A stretch of 64,000 bases of DNA from Sipunculus nudus (Eukaryota > Annelida > Sipuncula > Golfingiida > Sipunculidae): the NCBI GenBank assembly GCA_026874595.1, contig CM049313.1:18907508-18971507 (forward strand). Reading direction: 5' to 3'. The notes under the pieces were generated by a model. It saw only the letters and a program-made list of their open reading frames with translations. It was not told where the DNA came from and searched no databases. Position numbers and translations under genes: made by a program. Shown here piece by piece: positions 48,031-59,608 of this stretch. Position 1 is the first letter of the stretch; each line of letters begins with the position of its first letter.

Positions 48031-48110
48031 CACAGGCGGCTGCCGGCCAGCCATGGCTTGGGGAAAATCCAGAGCAGACATCGTGTCCCCGCGTATCCCC
48101 GTTTATAAGG
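47940..48110 (-). promoter_or_regulatory. Candidate POLR2M promoter and 5' non-coding exon
   Basis: The first POLR2M coding exon has an acceptor 5' of the ATG, so an upstream exon is required. On the minus strand TTTTAAAA-GTGAGTC (donor after 47940) follows a G+C- and CpG-richer stretch at about 47995-48110. That makes it a candidate first exon and start region 2.2 kb upstream. The donor context also occurs in duplication copy 2 at 56318, so the motif may simply belong to the repeat. No transcript evidence. Confidence 0.3.
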
Positions 48111-48683
48111 AAAATATATTCTTCTAATCAACATTCAACATGGACAAACACTGTCTAAGTGGTATGTTTTCAGGTTATATGGCCATTTGATAAGAATACC
48201 TTTATTTCATTATGCCTACAACATTTTCAGACGAAATATAAGAATTTAATAGTCATCTAGAATGTCTCGATCAGCTTCCTCAAATCATCTTCTAGGGCTC
48301 TAGCACAGCAGAGCATAGTGAGAGATCACAGGAGCTAGGGCTAGGTCTAGTGATGTAGCCACACCTGGCCTGTTGGCCACTTTAAACCTTTGGGGACAGA
48401 CAACAATTTGACACTTTCAGGTTCTTCTTATATTATCGCCATAGCTCATGGGTTCTGCCCAGTGTAAAAATAAAACGATCAGTCAGACACAACAATAACA
48501 AATGACATTAAGAAAGTCTGTCGTCTGTTCTCTCAATCATACAACCAACAGGCACATCTCACCTTAGCAAGGGGTGCAGATCTACTGAAATATATGCTGA
48601 TTCTGCTGTGTTCACTGGTAGTGACTTTTTACCAGGCATTCTATGCAATACGGTACAGTACATTTGAATATTCATATAATATT
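48111..48683. other. Stretch with no recognised gene
   Basis: A pair of near-repeats around CTCTAGCACAGCAGAGC and GGAGCTAGGGCTAGG (48296-48345) is seen, otherwise nothing. ATAATATT at 48676-48683 is the left duplication of the next element. Confidence 0.4.
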
Positions 48684-49530
48684 GGAAGCGGCTAAACAGC
48701 CGGCAGGGTGCCGGCAGTTTAGTCCATGGCCTGCCATTGGCTAAACAGCCGGCAGGGGAAATTGACCTTGCCAACAGTCAAGCCCACTGGCTAAACTGCC
48801 GGCAAATTAATGTATGCTCTATTTCAGTGTTATACTGTGTACTTTCCATTATTATTTGGACAATTAATGAGCTGACAATGTAGTGCTGACTTACCAAATA
48901 AACCATTTTGCTGGTCTATATATAATAAGTATGTTGGTTACTGAAAAGTAGGATCTAAAAGTGCACATTTTTTTATATTTACAGGGTAGTTTTATACAAA
49001 GTTTCTTATAAAAATTTTAATATTTACAGGATAGTGATTACAGATTTTATGATTAAAATATACCAGAACTGTGAATGTGTGTGCAGAGACTGTTTACAGT
49101 TTATACACTAGTGTGCTAATGAGCAAACAAATAATTAATGTGTGAAAACAAACAACTCAGGATATGTCAAATAAATGGCCAAAGGATCAGACAATCTAAC
49201 AATACACCCTATAAAAGCTGTTGAGCCTAGCTATATTGTGTACGTTGTGAGATGATGCAAGAAATATCCACACCAAATGGCATTTCTTACAAAATGACTA
49301 TCAAAATATCTGATTTGGTAGGTCAGCACTACATTGTCAGCTCATTGTAAAAATAATAATGGACAGTACGGAGTATCACACTGAAATGGAGCATACAATT
49401 TTACATTTATTTGCCATCAGTTCAGCCAGTGGGCTAGTCTGTCGGCAAGGTCAGTATTCCCTGCCGGCTGCATGTTTAGCCTGTGGACTAGTAAACTGCC
49501 GGCACCCTGCCGGCTGTTTAGCCACCCCTT
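48684..49530. mobile_element. Fold-back element with 8-bp target duplication
   Basis: Inverted arms of about 250 bases: 48684-48925 and 49290-49530 share GGCTAAACAGCCGGCAGGG, TGCCGGCAGTTTA, GACCTTGCC, CCATTATTATTT and GAGCTGACAATGTAGTGCTG. ATAATATT occurs exactly on both sides (48676-48683 and 49531-49538), an 8-bp duplication as made by hAT-type transposases. GGCTAAAC-GCCGGC motifs also recur in alternating orientation within each arm. No transposase frame in the roughly 370-base centre. Confidence 0.85.
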
Positions 49531-49538
49531 ATAATATT

Positions 49539-50154
49539 TCAGTCAGTAAAAACAGAAACTTCAACCTTGAGTTCTTCTTTATTCAAAATAATATTACAAT
49601 CTTACACCTCATAGATCGTGTGACAGCGTGGAATGACTGAACTTAAGGGGGAACATGACACTTTAAATTACCAATGGAATCTTTTAGATATTTTGCACAT
49701 TATATATACAAGGCATTTATACTTTGTAAAATTCTGAAATAAATTTTGGGGGTCAATGTGCTTATTTTTGCTGTATATGAGATTGAAAATGGACACTTAT
49801 GGTGGGCTTTTATATGATTCTATAACTGAGGGGGGGGGAGCAAAAGTTACATATTTTAGAAAACTGACCAATATATTTTTCATAATATTCTAAATAAACA
49901 TGCAGAATTAAATATTAATCTTATTTAAAGAAAAAAATGTGTATGTCAATGGGTTAAATTTTAAAATATAAGGCAAAAATATGATCATTTTGGACATTAT
50001 TAGTTTAGAAAATCCCCTAAAGATGACTTTTTTCATGATTTCGGGCGATGTGTCTTGACAGGTATTTAAATTTCAATGACTGACAGCTACGCCATCTTGC
50101 GGCCCCTTTTATACTCCGGGTGGGTCTTTAATATAGACATAATCTTCAGTGCCG
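49539..50154. other. Stretch with no recognised gene
   Basis: AT-rich, with a run of nine Gs at about 49830. A more G+C-rich patch with CpGs lies at 50085-50125 beside the next element. No exon seen. Confidence 0.4.
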
Positions 50155-52358
50155 TCATAGCTAGGCAATAAATAAAACTCGGAAGTTGGAAGCCGTTTTA
50201 TATTTTAGTATAATTTTAAAAATAACGAACAAATCGACAAGTTTTTGTGTTAAAACGGAAAATATAGACACCCTTTTTCATACGAGAAAGTTTCAAAGAT
50301 ATATATTAATATATATGAAAATTAAAGCATAATTAATGCATCGGAAGCCTCTCGGAAGTCATCCTGAAGTGACAGATGATACTCAAAATGCATAAAACTC
50401 GGAAGTCAAGCCACAGTATCAACCAAAAAGGTCTTGCATCAACCAAAATATTAATTAAGGTAATGTTAATGTATTTGAATAAAATCATAATGTATATAAC
50501 TAACAAAATAATATATGCATTAACCCAAATATTATAATTTAGGTAATATTTATGTATTTGAATAAATTCATTATGTATATAACTAACAACATAATATATA
50601 AATTCATATTAAAATATAAAACATGAATATAAAATACTATTATTATAAATAAAAAAAAAACAGTATAATACAATACAGATTTGTTTTGGTATTCTCTATT
50701 CTTTTCATTGAACAAATACATACATGATGCAAAATATAATTACGTAATACAAGTATAATAAAATGTATACATAATGTGTTAAATAACACAGATGACGATA
50801 TAATAATATATTCATTCAACATCGATATAATTTGATATTAAATTATATTATATGATAAAACATATATTATAAAAGTACAATATAATCAATATTCCTATAT
50901 TAAGTAAGACAAAATTATATAAGTCAATATAAATTAATATATGAAATGATTAAATTGTATATAATATGATTATTTATATATCCATTCATGTATGTGATAA
51001 TTTATCTCCTCCACCTAGGGAGTTATTCTAACAAATAAAAAGGATAACAGATGGCAGAAAAGATTTTAGATGGCGATTCCTCCTATTAGTTATAACTGAT
51101 AATTATCTAAAGATAGTTTATGTCGTTTCCTTAAAGGCACACGCGTTTCATTGTTCTTATTGCCTGATCCCCAGTTAGCACAAACATTTTATGAAACTGT
51201 TCTTAAAATGTTTCCAAAACAGTATGTGGCTTTAAAGTGCAAAATTAAAAAATGATCTCTGGAATCATAGAATAATGTAATATCCTTCCTACTTAAATTA
51301 TTTTGATTAAGCTAAAATTGAAATATAAAGATACTATTATAATTTATATCAATAATTTTGCAACATCACATGCCTTTTTTTAAATCTTTCACAGTTATGC
51401 AGTTTTACATATTTTTAAATTTTCGAAATATTTTGGAAGTGTTTTTATAATGGTTTATGCAAATTGTCTGTGCAATGTTCTAAAAATGTTTCCTGATACG
51501 TTGGGTGATCAGTATTGAACAAGAATTGGAGAGTTATATGCGTTCCATATTAAGCAACCTAATGCATGGATAAAAATTAGTTTAATTTATACTGTATATA
51601 GCAGCCTAATGGATAAAAAAGAATAGATTTATTAATACAAATTTTAATGGACTTTTCTACGGTTTTACCAGTTCCTGCAAGGATGCGACAGTTTGATACT
51701 TTGTTTTTTTTTACATTAATATACAAATTTATGTATTTTATCAAATATTTGAATAGTATTATGTAAAAATATTATAATACAAATGATAAAATATTCTAAT
51801 CTATTTTATATCACACCATTTTGATAAAATTACGAAATTTTAAATGCTTTTATATTATATTTATTAGAAATAACATTCCATATTAAAATATTACGTCGCG
51901 ATATGATATATGTATTACATTTGAATGTATATTTCAACATTTTTTTTTATATTTTATATATCAATATGTTTTTTATTAGTAATATACATTATGGTTTTAT
52001 TCTAATACATAAATATAACTTAAATTAAAATTTGGAATTATGCAAGACTCTTTCTGTGTCATTTTTGGTTGGTGCTATATGGTCTTGACTTCCGAGTTTA
52101 ATGCATTTGAACATCATCTGTCACCTCAGGATGACTTCCGAGAGGCTTCCGACGCATTAAAAATGTTTTGATTTTCATATATGGGAATATACGTTTGTGC
52201 GACTTTCTGGTTTTGCAAAGGGGGTCTATATCTTCCATTTTAACACGAAAAAGTGTTGGTATGATCATTATTTTTAACATTATATCAAAAATTATAACGG
52301 CTTCCGACTTCCGAAGGCTTCCGACTTCCGAGTTTTATTTATTGCCTCAAAGCTATGA
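50155..52358. mobile_element. 2.2 kb element with about 290-base inverted ends and AT-rich core
   Basis: The left end reads TCATAGCT then AGGCAATAAATAAAACTCGG. The right end is its reverse complement, with three extra bases between the two blocks. Matching continues inward through AAGTTGGAAGCCG-type blocks, a GTGTTAAAACGGAA/TTCCATTTTAACAC pair, GCATCGGAAGCCTCTCGGAA and TCATCCTGAAGTGACAGATG to CAACCAAAAA at about 50430 and 52065. The core (50440-52060) is extremely AT-rich with no usable frame. The AGGCAATAAATAAAACTCGGAAG unit also recurs inside the arms. No clear target duplication was readable. Confidence 0.8.
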
Positions 52359-52611
52359 TTGGCTGGGAGCAGCGTGGCAACAATAGTGCGGGGTACAAGT
52401 CTAGTGAGTGGATTGTATTAAGAAGCCATTCCAACCAATCACGGGGTTTGTTTACATCTGGCTTCAGGGGTCAGCCGGTCCGTGACCTGTTGAAGTTTGA
52501 GCTTGAAGTCACGTGTACGGCCTTACAATTTGGGGCTCAGCTGATGGGGGACGGATCAGACAGTGCTTGTTTGTTGTGTCCTGCAGAAACCGTGCTCGTG
52601 CGGATGTCAAC
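52340..52611 (+). promoter_or_regulatory. Candidate promoter of the SLC50A1-like gene
   Basis: An abrupt change from AT-rich element sequence to a CpG-richer segment. An inverted CCAAT box (GATTGG, 52357-52362) lies at the very end of the fold-back element. A forward CCAAT box lies at 52435-52439 and a CACGTG E-box at 52510-52515. The ATG follows at 52612. No TATA box. Start site not determined. Confidence 0.45.
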
Positions 52612-52679
52612 ATGAATCTGTTACAGTTTATGGAATGGACCTGTTTTGTAGTAACGGTTCTCCTCTTCGCAACTGGCAT
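52612..52679 (+). CDS. Candidate first coding exon of a SWEET sugar transporter (SLC50A1-like)
   Basis: The ATG has a CAACATGA context and begins 22 codons reading MNLLQFMEWTCFVVTVLLFATG. It stops at a strong GTAAGTTG donor in phase 2. The peptide is one hydrophobic helix with a short polar start. SWEET proteins open with a helix ending in a TxGMFxAG(L/M)-type turn before SDL, and LLFATG plus the split Met codon fits that position. SWEETs move sugars passively across plasma or Golgi membranes (family knowledge). No further exon was recognised up to 64000, so the next intron would exceed 11 kb. A secretory or other single-helix protein start cannot be excluded. The CpG-rich upstream block supports a genuine gene start. 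Confidence 0.4.
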
Positions 52680-53834
52680 GTAAGTTGATCAGCACTCATT
52701 CCCTGCACATTGCCTTATGTGGGAGAATTTAACTTATATAAAGTCTATTAAATTTCAGACGGAGGTGACTTCTCGCCCAACTGTCATTAAACTGGAACAG
52801 AACTTGACAGTGTCGGTGGTTATGGCCAGCAGGTAGTAGGAAGGAGTCTTAAGCTGTGTCCTAGTGTGACAAGTAGCTGTTAGCTGCTCACCTCTGTGTT
52901 ATATGGCGTCTACACCGTGCAGTATTATGTATAGTTAACTGCACACCGTTATGGTAAACTTAATTTATAGTCCGTTCCACCACCCCTGCCCACCTGATTT
53001 TTAGCTCAGCTGACTAAAAGTCATCTGAACTATAGTCATGGTCCTTTGTCTGTCCTGCCAACACGTTTTGGGCACGTTTTGAAACCATTATAGACCTACA
53101 AATCCAAAATTTGACAGACTGAGAGTTAGATCTCCCCAAAATCTCCTACCAAAAACTGGGTCACTACAACTTTTGTTCCTCCATGTTATTAAGGAAAAAC
53201 ATCAATTTTTCATTAAAAACCCATTGTGACTGTTGAAGACTGCGTAATATTAAAATCACTGATCTGATATTGATAATATTTACTCTAATCATTCTTCTAT
53301 ATATAATTCCTATGTACAATACCAGTAATTGTGTGAATATTGTGTAATTTCTTGAAGTTATGTGCCCAAACATAATGCACTTTGTCTAAACTCAGTAAAT
53401 ATATATTTACTCAATTAACATGATAATGTTTTAAGCTAGAAAGCTTATCTCAGGCATAAGTATATTGAAAATAGTTTTAATTGTATACCAGAAATTAGAT
53501 CAAAATTTTGTGTTTTATTTGAGTTATAAGCATAAATGAAAAATAAGTACCTAAAATTTTGCCCAGCTTTGACCATAGCACATTTTTTTTAAGAGCATTG
53601 TTGTTTAATTTTCAAAGTTTTTTCACACAAGGATTAAATCTTTTATAATCTGAAATTTGAAAGCAATTGGTCAAAAACTGTAGCTTTTATTCAAGTTTCA
53701 TCCACCATGTCAGGTATTGTTTAGCTAGGGCCATCCCAGAAAGTAACCTGTTATGCAGAGAGAGCTGCAACCCTGGCCTCCCCAGCCTATTACATAACCC
53801 TCTTCACTCCTGGTTCCTTTTGCCCAGCTGAGTC

Positions 53835-54275
53835 GGGTCTGTCTAAACACCCAAAACACCAGTGTTTTGGGTACGTGTGAAGAAACACCCTTTTAAATTC
53901 GAATTTGAAGTAAAACAATGGCTTTAGTTAATAAATCATCATCTGTTGCATATGTTAATGCAGAATTGTAAAAGAAAGCAATAGTTTTCTTGTACAACTG
54001 ACAAGTGCGCTGTTTGATTGCGACTTGTGCCACTAGGGGGCAGGGTCATAGCTGGAATAAATGGCTGTCATGGGTGCTGGTGATCTGACCACGGCACAAA
54101 ACACTTGTTTTTATCTTTATGTCATAAATTTATGAAACAATATTGCAGAGATATATTCATCATGTTTATTTATCGATTAGTGTTACGTTTTGGGTTCAGA
54201 TTTGCAGTTAAGTGGGTGTTTAGTGATGTTTCATCAGATACCCAAAACACCAGTGTTTTGGGTGTTTAGGGGGGA
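53835..54275. mobile_element. 441-bp TIR element with 11-bp target duplication, nested in family A
   Basis: CCAGCTGAGTC occurs at 53824-53834 and 54276-54286. Both ends carry TCTAAACACCC or CCTAAACACCC followed by a hairpin of ACCCAAAACAC and GTGTTTTGGGT around a 2-base centre. On the inner side GAA-ACA-CACCC matches too, so inverted repeats of about 55 bases contain their own palindrome. A 9-11 bp duplication is usual for Mutator-like elements and 8 bp for hAT; assignment is open. No transposase frame inside. Confidence 0.85.
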
Positions 54276-54932
54276 CCAGCTGAGTCTCAGTTGCACATTT
54301 CTATAAGCTTGGTTGATTTAATTTCATAGGATGCACTTTTTGTATTAAAGCTTTGAAGGTCTTAAATTTGATAAAAATTGTAGCATATATCCAAGTTTTT
54401 TGAAGAACAGGTCATAAAAATAACTGTTGTTTACTTTAGGCAAAGCCTATGTATATGCCATAGGTGGTATGGCCATTTGAGGCTGTTTATGTAACAATTG
54501 ACAGGTCGAATAAATAAGAGGGATCTTATAACTTCAATGTTAAATTCATTTGTTGTTTAGACCTGAAAAAAATTGGATTTTTTTCAAACAAAATAACTTT
54601 CAGGATTGAATCTCAAGCCCTGCACATCGCAAATTTATGTTATTAATTTATTTCCTAAACATTCATATGTGATTATATATATTAGATCTAATATAAGTGT
54701 TCATTGACATGTCTGAATATATAGTAAGATGTAAATACTTTTTCTCTTAAAGTTGGCTAGACCATGGTTTGAATAATACTGGAACACTTAGTTAATCAAC
54801 AATATAGAGCAGACTGGAATTTAATTTTTAGCTCACCTAGGCATATATTTAACTATTGAGAAATATTGCATTTACACATTTGAATATGTTTTTGAAATGT
54901 ATCCTTTCATATACTGTTACTATTCCTTATTG

Positions 54933-55057
54933 CATCATTAAATGGTTTCATACCACTAGTTTCACATATTACACATTGTATACCTAACTGGCTTGTTTTA
55001 ACTTGCTTGTCAAATTTGGTAAATGCTCATTTGAAAAATGGAAAATTGTAAAATAGA
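54933..55057 (+). repeat. Direct repeat pair J, copy 1
   Basis: CATTAAATGGTTTCATACCA, AGTTTCACATATTAC and the GGAAAATTGTAAAAT block recur at 55814-55960 in the same orientation. This copy lies within a family A element, so the second is probably a partial copy of the same family. Confidence 0.8.
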
Positions 55058-55198
55058 ATTTCTTCTTTGCTTTTTCAAATGCTAAATAACAGTATATATA
55101 TTTAAAAAAAACAAAAGAAATAAGTATCATTGTATTTTGCATTTGCTAAAATTTTCCAAAATTCAGCTGAACGACGTGACCCATGGGTCCCTTGTTCA

Positions 55199-56124
55199 CA
55201 GTAGTCTCCAATCATGTTGCATTCATATTGTGGTAAATAGCCCATAATCTTAACATTAGGTTACAATTGATGAATTAACACAAGAGCATACATGTGAACT
55301 AACAACCCAAACTGAAACTCTGTCTTGATGGGAATAAGTCACTTCCCGTATTGCATACAAATTGGCTGCATCCACTGCCATCCAGTAACCCATGCGAGAT
55401 ATGGCTGCTACTTACTGCTACAGAATAGGCTAGGTACTCATAAAATCAGATTGTTGAATGAAATCCAGAAGATGTATACAGTCCATTATGTGCAAAACAA
55501 ATCATTTCAGGGACTCCTTCATGCCCAGTGCAGTGTGTTTGTTAAATAAGCATATGTAAAGCATTAATATGTTTTCTAGTCATTAATCATATGCTTTATA
55601 CACAGTATTGTTATTACTATTACTATAATTAGTAGTATTATTATTTTCTTAGTTGTGCCACATATCAGTTGCTTGACACCCAAATTCTGTATTGGCAATA
55701 AATGATACCTTATCTTATCATATTTAAAAAGGTTTTAAATTTTATACAGGTAAATGCCATAAGGTTGGCTATTATTTTTTATAATAGTTCATATTGAATA
55801 ACCACTTGTTTCCTTATCGCACCATTAAATGGTTTCATACCACAAGTTTCACATATTACTCATTGCACATGCAATGTATACCTAAGTTGCTTGTTTTAAT
55901 TTGCTAATCAAATTTGGTTTGATTATACTCATTTGAAAATGGAAAATTGTAAAATAAAATGGGGGGGGGGGGTGTGTGTCAATTTTGTTGGATGTTCCGT
56001 AATCTGTGTTTGAATTCACTTATTTGGCCCATATTTCCAGGTTCATCTGTGCATGATTAAGTGACAATATGTACATTTGTTAACATTCCTTGATAACATT
56101 CCTAAATCTGTATCACATGCTGGA
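55199..56124. other. Stretch with no recognised gene
   Basis: Contains pair J copy 2 (55814-55960) followed by a 12-base G run and TG repeats (55961-55979). A 74-codon plus-strand frame at 55325-55549 is not recognised. Confidence 0.5.
55814..55960 (+). repeat. Direct repeat pair J, copy 2
   Basis: The counterpart of 54933-55057, with small insertions (CATTGCACATGCAATG) and otherwise close. Confidence 0.8.
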
Positions 56125-56400
56125 TCAACTGCATTAAATGTGGTGTACATAAAAAACTTCAAGAAATGCGAGAACTTAAAACGCATTCCAGAAAAAATTG
56201 TGTGAATTCAAATATTGCATTTATGACAGGGAAACTTATGTTACCTAAGGCAGAAATAGTTATTTATTTGAATGACCAGTAAATTTAACTAATATTGTGT
56301 TTAAGTATGAAAGCAAGACTCACTTTTAATGCTCTTTAGACTGTCTCAGAATTTGAAACAGTGACCAGCTTGACCTTTGCTTGCAGAGTCACACAGCTGG
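56125..56400 (+). repeat. Direct duplication E, copy 2
   Basis: The counterpart of 47731-48030. It includes the CAAGACTCACTTTTAA block, which on the minus strand reads as a GTGAGT donor motif. Confidence 0.75.
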
Positions 56401-56440
56401 CAGTTGATATATAAGGCCATTTTCCTAAAAAAAAAACTAT

Positions 56441-56980
56441 TGTTACTCTTCAAGACTGCACACCACAGTTAGATGTCTCCAAGTTCTACTAAACTGGGTC
56501 ACTTCAACAGAAGTTCAACTTCATTCTTTCAAAATATTAAGGAAAAACCATCATTTTCCTGTAAAAACCTATTCTTTTATTTCAAAACTGCACACCATGA
56601 AAACCACTGGTGTTGTTTTGTTCATATTTTGAATACATATTGTTATGGGGTGACATAAAAGCTGACCTAACTGTCTCGCTAGTGAAGCTTGCTTTTCTAG
56701 TGAAGTGGTTGGTACGACGGAATGGTGCGCCACCAACATGGGTTGAATCCAGGATCAGCCCAACGTTTTCCCCTGAGCAATATGTCTTCGTAACAAAACC
56801 AGGGTATAGGCTCACCAAAGTGTGAAGAACATAATGCACTTTGCAAATATCAGGAAAGATATTTACTCATTTAACATGATAACTATTTAAGCTAGAGGCT
56901 TCATTCCAGAGGAGATAACTTTATTTAATCAAGATTCAATTGTATACCAGAAATTAGATCAGAATCAGAAGATTGGCGCA
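56441..56980 (-). repeat. Family A, copy A6, interrupted
   Basis: It carries the AGATGTCTCCAAG, AACTGGGTCACT, ATTAAGGAAAAACCATC and CATGAAAACCACTGGTGTTG blocks of the family. It is split by an insertion at about 56640-56826 and resumes with ACATAATGCACTTTG. Confidence 0.65.
56640..56826 (+). mobile_element. Candidate nested SINE-like insertion
   Basis: This segment interrupts a family A copy. It contains GGGTTGAATCCAGG, close to a tRNA B box, preceded by GTGGTTGGTACGACGG-type sequence that could be a degenerate A box. No second copy was seen in the window. Confidence 0.35.
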
Positions 56981-57044
56981 TACTGCTGTTTAACACCCTA
57001 ATTTGGCTCAACACGTTGGTCAACACAGTCCACACATGTCTGTT

Positions 57045-57400
57045 TGCCAAAAAAAGGCAAAGGTGGGGGTTTATAGTCTGATATCACTAACAATGTCAGT
57101 CTCATCTGACTTTACACTTTGCCTTCCTGGTCTTTCGGGCCTGTTTATTCTTGTTGCTCTCGGCTCCCTGGGGAGCATACAACCCAAGTTGCCATATCAA
57201 GTGCTAGAAGGTTATTCGTTCTACATTTGCCTTCCTATCATGACCTGTACCCATTCACTCCTTGGTTGACAGAGCGCACCCTTGAGGTAAAGACTTTGCC
57301 TAGGAGTCTTAGCTCAGACAGCGGTCAGAATGGGACCCGAACTCATAACCTTGTGGTCACATGTCTAGCACCCTTAACCATTAAGCCACTGTTCACCATA
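57045..57400 (-). mobile_element. tRNA-derived SINE family 2, copy 1
   Basis: The minus strand begins near 57395 with TGGCTTAATGGTTAAGGGTG (A-box-like) and GGTTATGAGTTCGGGTCCC (B-box-like). Its body runs to a TATAAACCCCC end near 57065. Shared body blocks with 59330-59608 are TGATATCA-ACTATAAACC, CCCAGGGAG and GTGAATGGGTAC. The tRNA part does not close into an acceptor stem. Confidence 0.7.
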
Positions 57401-57989
57401 ACAAGGCCACGTGACCGGGAGTCCCATTGTGAGCTGCACAGTGTTCCAGCCAGTGGGAAAAAGTATTACACTTTTTGGGCCGGGTCAGTCTGAGCATCTC
57501 GTTATGAGCTGTGTTTATGTTGACACCTGTGATTGTGCCCAGTCCACTGTTTTAACCCTTATTTACAGGATTTAGCAAATGGTTTCAAGTCAATATTTTG
57601 GCAGGTACAAGTTTTTTTTTAATGGGAAGATACTATTTTTTCATGTTAATTTTACCAACATGCTTAATTGGTGATTTGGCCCCTTTAAAAAAAGTGTGTA
57701 ATTTCACAAAAACCTGAATATTGCTATGAATACACTGCTACTTAATATCTATGTTTTTGTTGTAAACCACAGATTGTCTCACATATTCAGGACAGGACAT
57801 AGACCATAGACTGTACCTGGTTGAACCTCACTGAGGAGGTAATGGGGAATTTCAGTGTGAACACAGAGATTCTTCCACCTCCTAAATTAATCTTGTGACA
57901 TGTGGGTTATTTACATGCCTTTTAGTAAAATAGCCTGGAACTCTGACACATAATATATAATATACCACATTATATATTCTTTTATTGTA

Positions 57990-59155
57990 TCTGCCAAAAC
58001 GAAGTTTTGTGGATACTATGTTTTTGACCGGGTTCCGCCGCCACCGCCGTGGCATTCGTTTCCGGAGAACTCCTCTGAGACTACTGGATGGATTTTTCCG
58101 AAACTAACACCAATTATCAGGTCACATGTGAACTGGTGCCTAACCAATTGGACTTGACCTCTGACCTTTCCTCTCTGCCCAGCGTCCATTTGTGCGTCTG
58201 TTTCCACACATAAACCATCATATCTCAGGAACCGTTTGACCGATCAGGAAAAAAAATTTTGTACAAATGTAGCCCTTGGATAGCTTTATAACATACACAA
58301 AAAATTGTGGTGCCACCTGTGTTCATCTGTTCATTTGCCTTGGGTTAAAATCACTCATATCTATGCAGTGGTTTGACTAATTCACCTGAAATTTGGCATG
58401 CGTATACATCCTAGATAGCTTTCTTGATTTTATGACAGGTGGCACCACCTACATTCACGTTCATGCTGCAGACATCCAAGCTCATATTTCAGGAACTGTT
58501 CGACCAATCAGGAAAAAATTTTTTACCCACATGTAGCCCTTGGATAGCTTTATAACATACACAAAAATGGTGGCGCCACCTGCAGCCATTTTTGCACAGC
58601 GTCCATCTGTTTGTTTGCCTTGGGTTAAAATCATTCATATCTCTGCAGTGGTTTGACCAAATTACCTGAAATTTGGCATGCATATACATCCCGCATAGCT
58701 TTCTTGATTTTATGACATGTGGCGCCACCTACATTCACGTTCATGCTGTAGACATCCATGCTTATATCTCCAGACTCGTTAGACCAATCAGGAAAAATTT
58801 TTACACAAATGTAGCCCTTGGATAGCTTTATAACTTACACAAAAATGGTGATGCCACCTGCAGCCATTTTGTACAGTGTCCATCTGTTTGTCTGCTGTTG
58901 GATAAAATCACTCATATCTCTACAGTGGTTTGACTTTTCAACCTGAAATTTTGCATGTGTATACATCTTGGATAGTTTCTTGTTCAAATAACAGGTGGCA
59001 CCACCTACAATCATGTTTACGTGGCAGACATCCATTCTAATATGTAACACATGTAACTCTATTTCCCCTTGCCACTCAATCCATGCCTCACTTAACCTGT
59101 CCTACTCTGATTTTGGCGGATACACGTAGTCGCTTGTCAACTACCCGTATTCTAG
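57990..59155 (+). mobile_element. Helitron/Helentron-like non-autonomous element, copy 2
   Basis: It starts A-TCTGCCAAAACG with a subterminal hairpin (TATCTGCCAAAAC ... GTTTTGTGGATA) and runs into ACTATGTTTTTGACCGGGTT. It ends GTAGTCGCTTGTC, AACTACCCGTATT, CTAG-T. It is the inverted counterpart of 10646-12066, shorter by 255 bases, about one core unit. Core units of roughly 270 bp are seen from TGGCGCCACC/TGGTGCCACC and GCAGTGGTTTGAC blocks. It has no long frame. Confidence 0.8.
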
Positions 59156-59329
59156 TTAAATTTAGCTTTGACAGTCCAAGTTGACTGTATCTTGTTTTTA
59201 GATATAAACCTTTATCAAAGTTTCAGTGGTTTCATATATACATGTCCAAGATACATACAAAAAAAATTACCTCACATGTGTTCTGGTAAATTTGATATAT
59301 CAGTTTGCAGCTCTCAGTTAGAAAAAAAG

Positions 59330-59608
59330 GGAAAGGTGGGGTTTATAGTCTGATATCACTCTACAAGAGTCTTTTCAGACTTTACAGTTTGCCTGTTCAT
59401 AGGAGCTGTTCATTCTCGTAGCTTTTATAGACTTCCTGGGGAGCATACACCCTAACACATATGCCTTCATAGATGCAATCTGCAGATTTATCCAGTCTAC
59501 ACTTTGCTTGCCAGTCATGCATGTCCAGTACCCATTCACTCCTGGGTGGAGAGAGTGCACCCTTGCTATAAAGACCTTATCCAGGAGTCTGAGCAAGTCA
59601 CTGGTCAT
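59330..59608 (-). mobile_element. SINE family 2, copy 2 (head missing)
   Basis: It matches the body of 57045-57330: AAAGGTGGGGTTTATAGTCT, GATATCACT, CCTGGGGAGCATACA, GTACCCATTCACTCC and GAGTCTGAGC. It stops before the tRNA-like head, as expected of a 5'-truncated copy. Confidence 0.75.

Larger units (their letters stand above)
52997..55198 (-). mobile_element. Family A element, second full-length copy (inverted)
   Basis: On the minus strand it starts GGGACCCATGGGTCACG with TTCAGCTGAA. It ends in TATAGTTCAGATGACTTTTAG and TCAGCTGAGCTAAAAA, as does 41191-43676. The GACG tail is nearly lost here. A 441-bp TIR element is nested at 53835-54275. The remaining 1.76 kb has no long frame. It would lie in the first intron of the SLC50A1-like gene. 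Confidence 0.7.
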
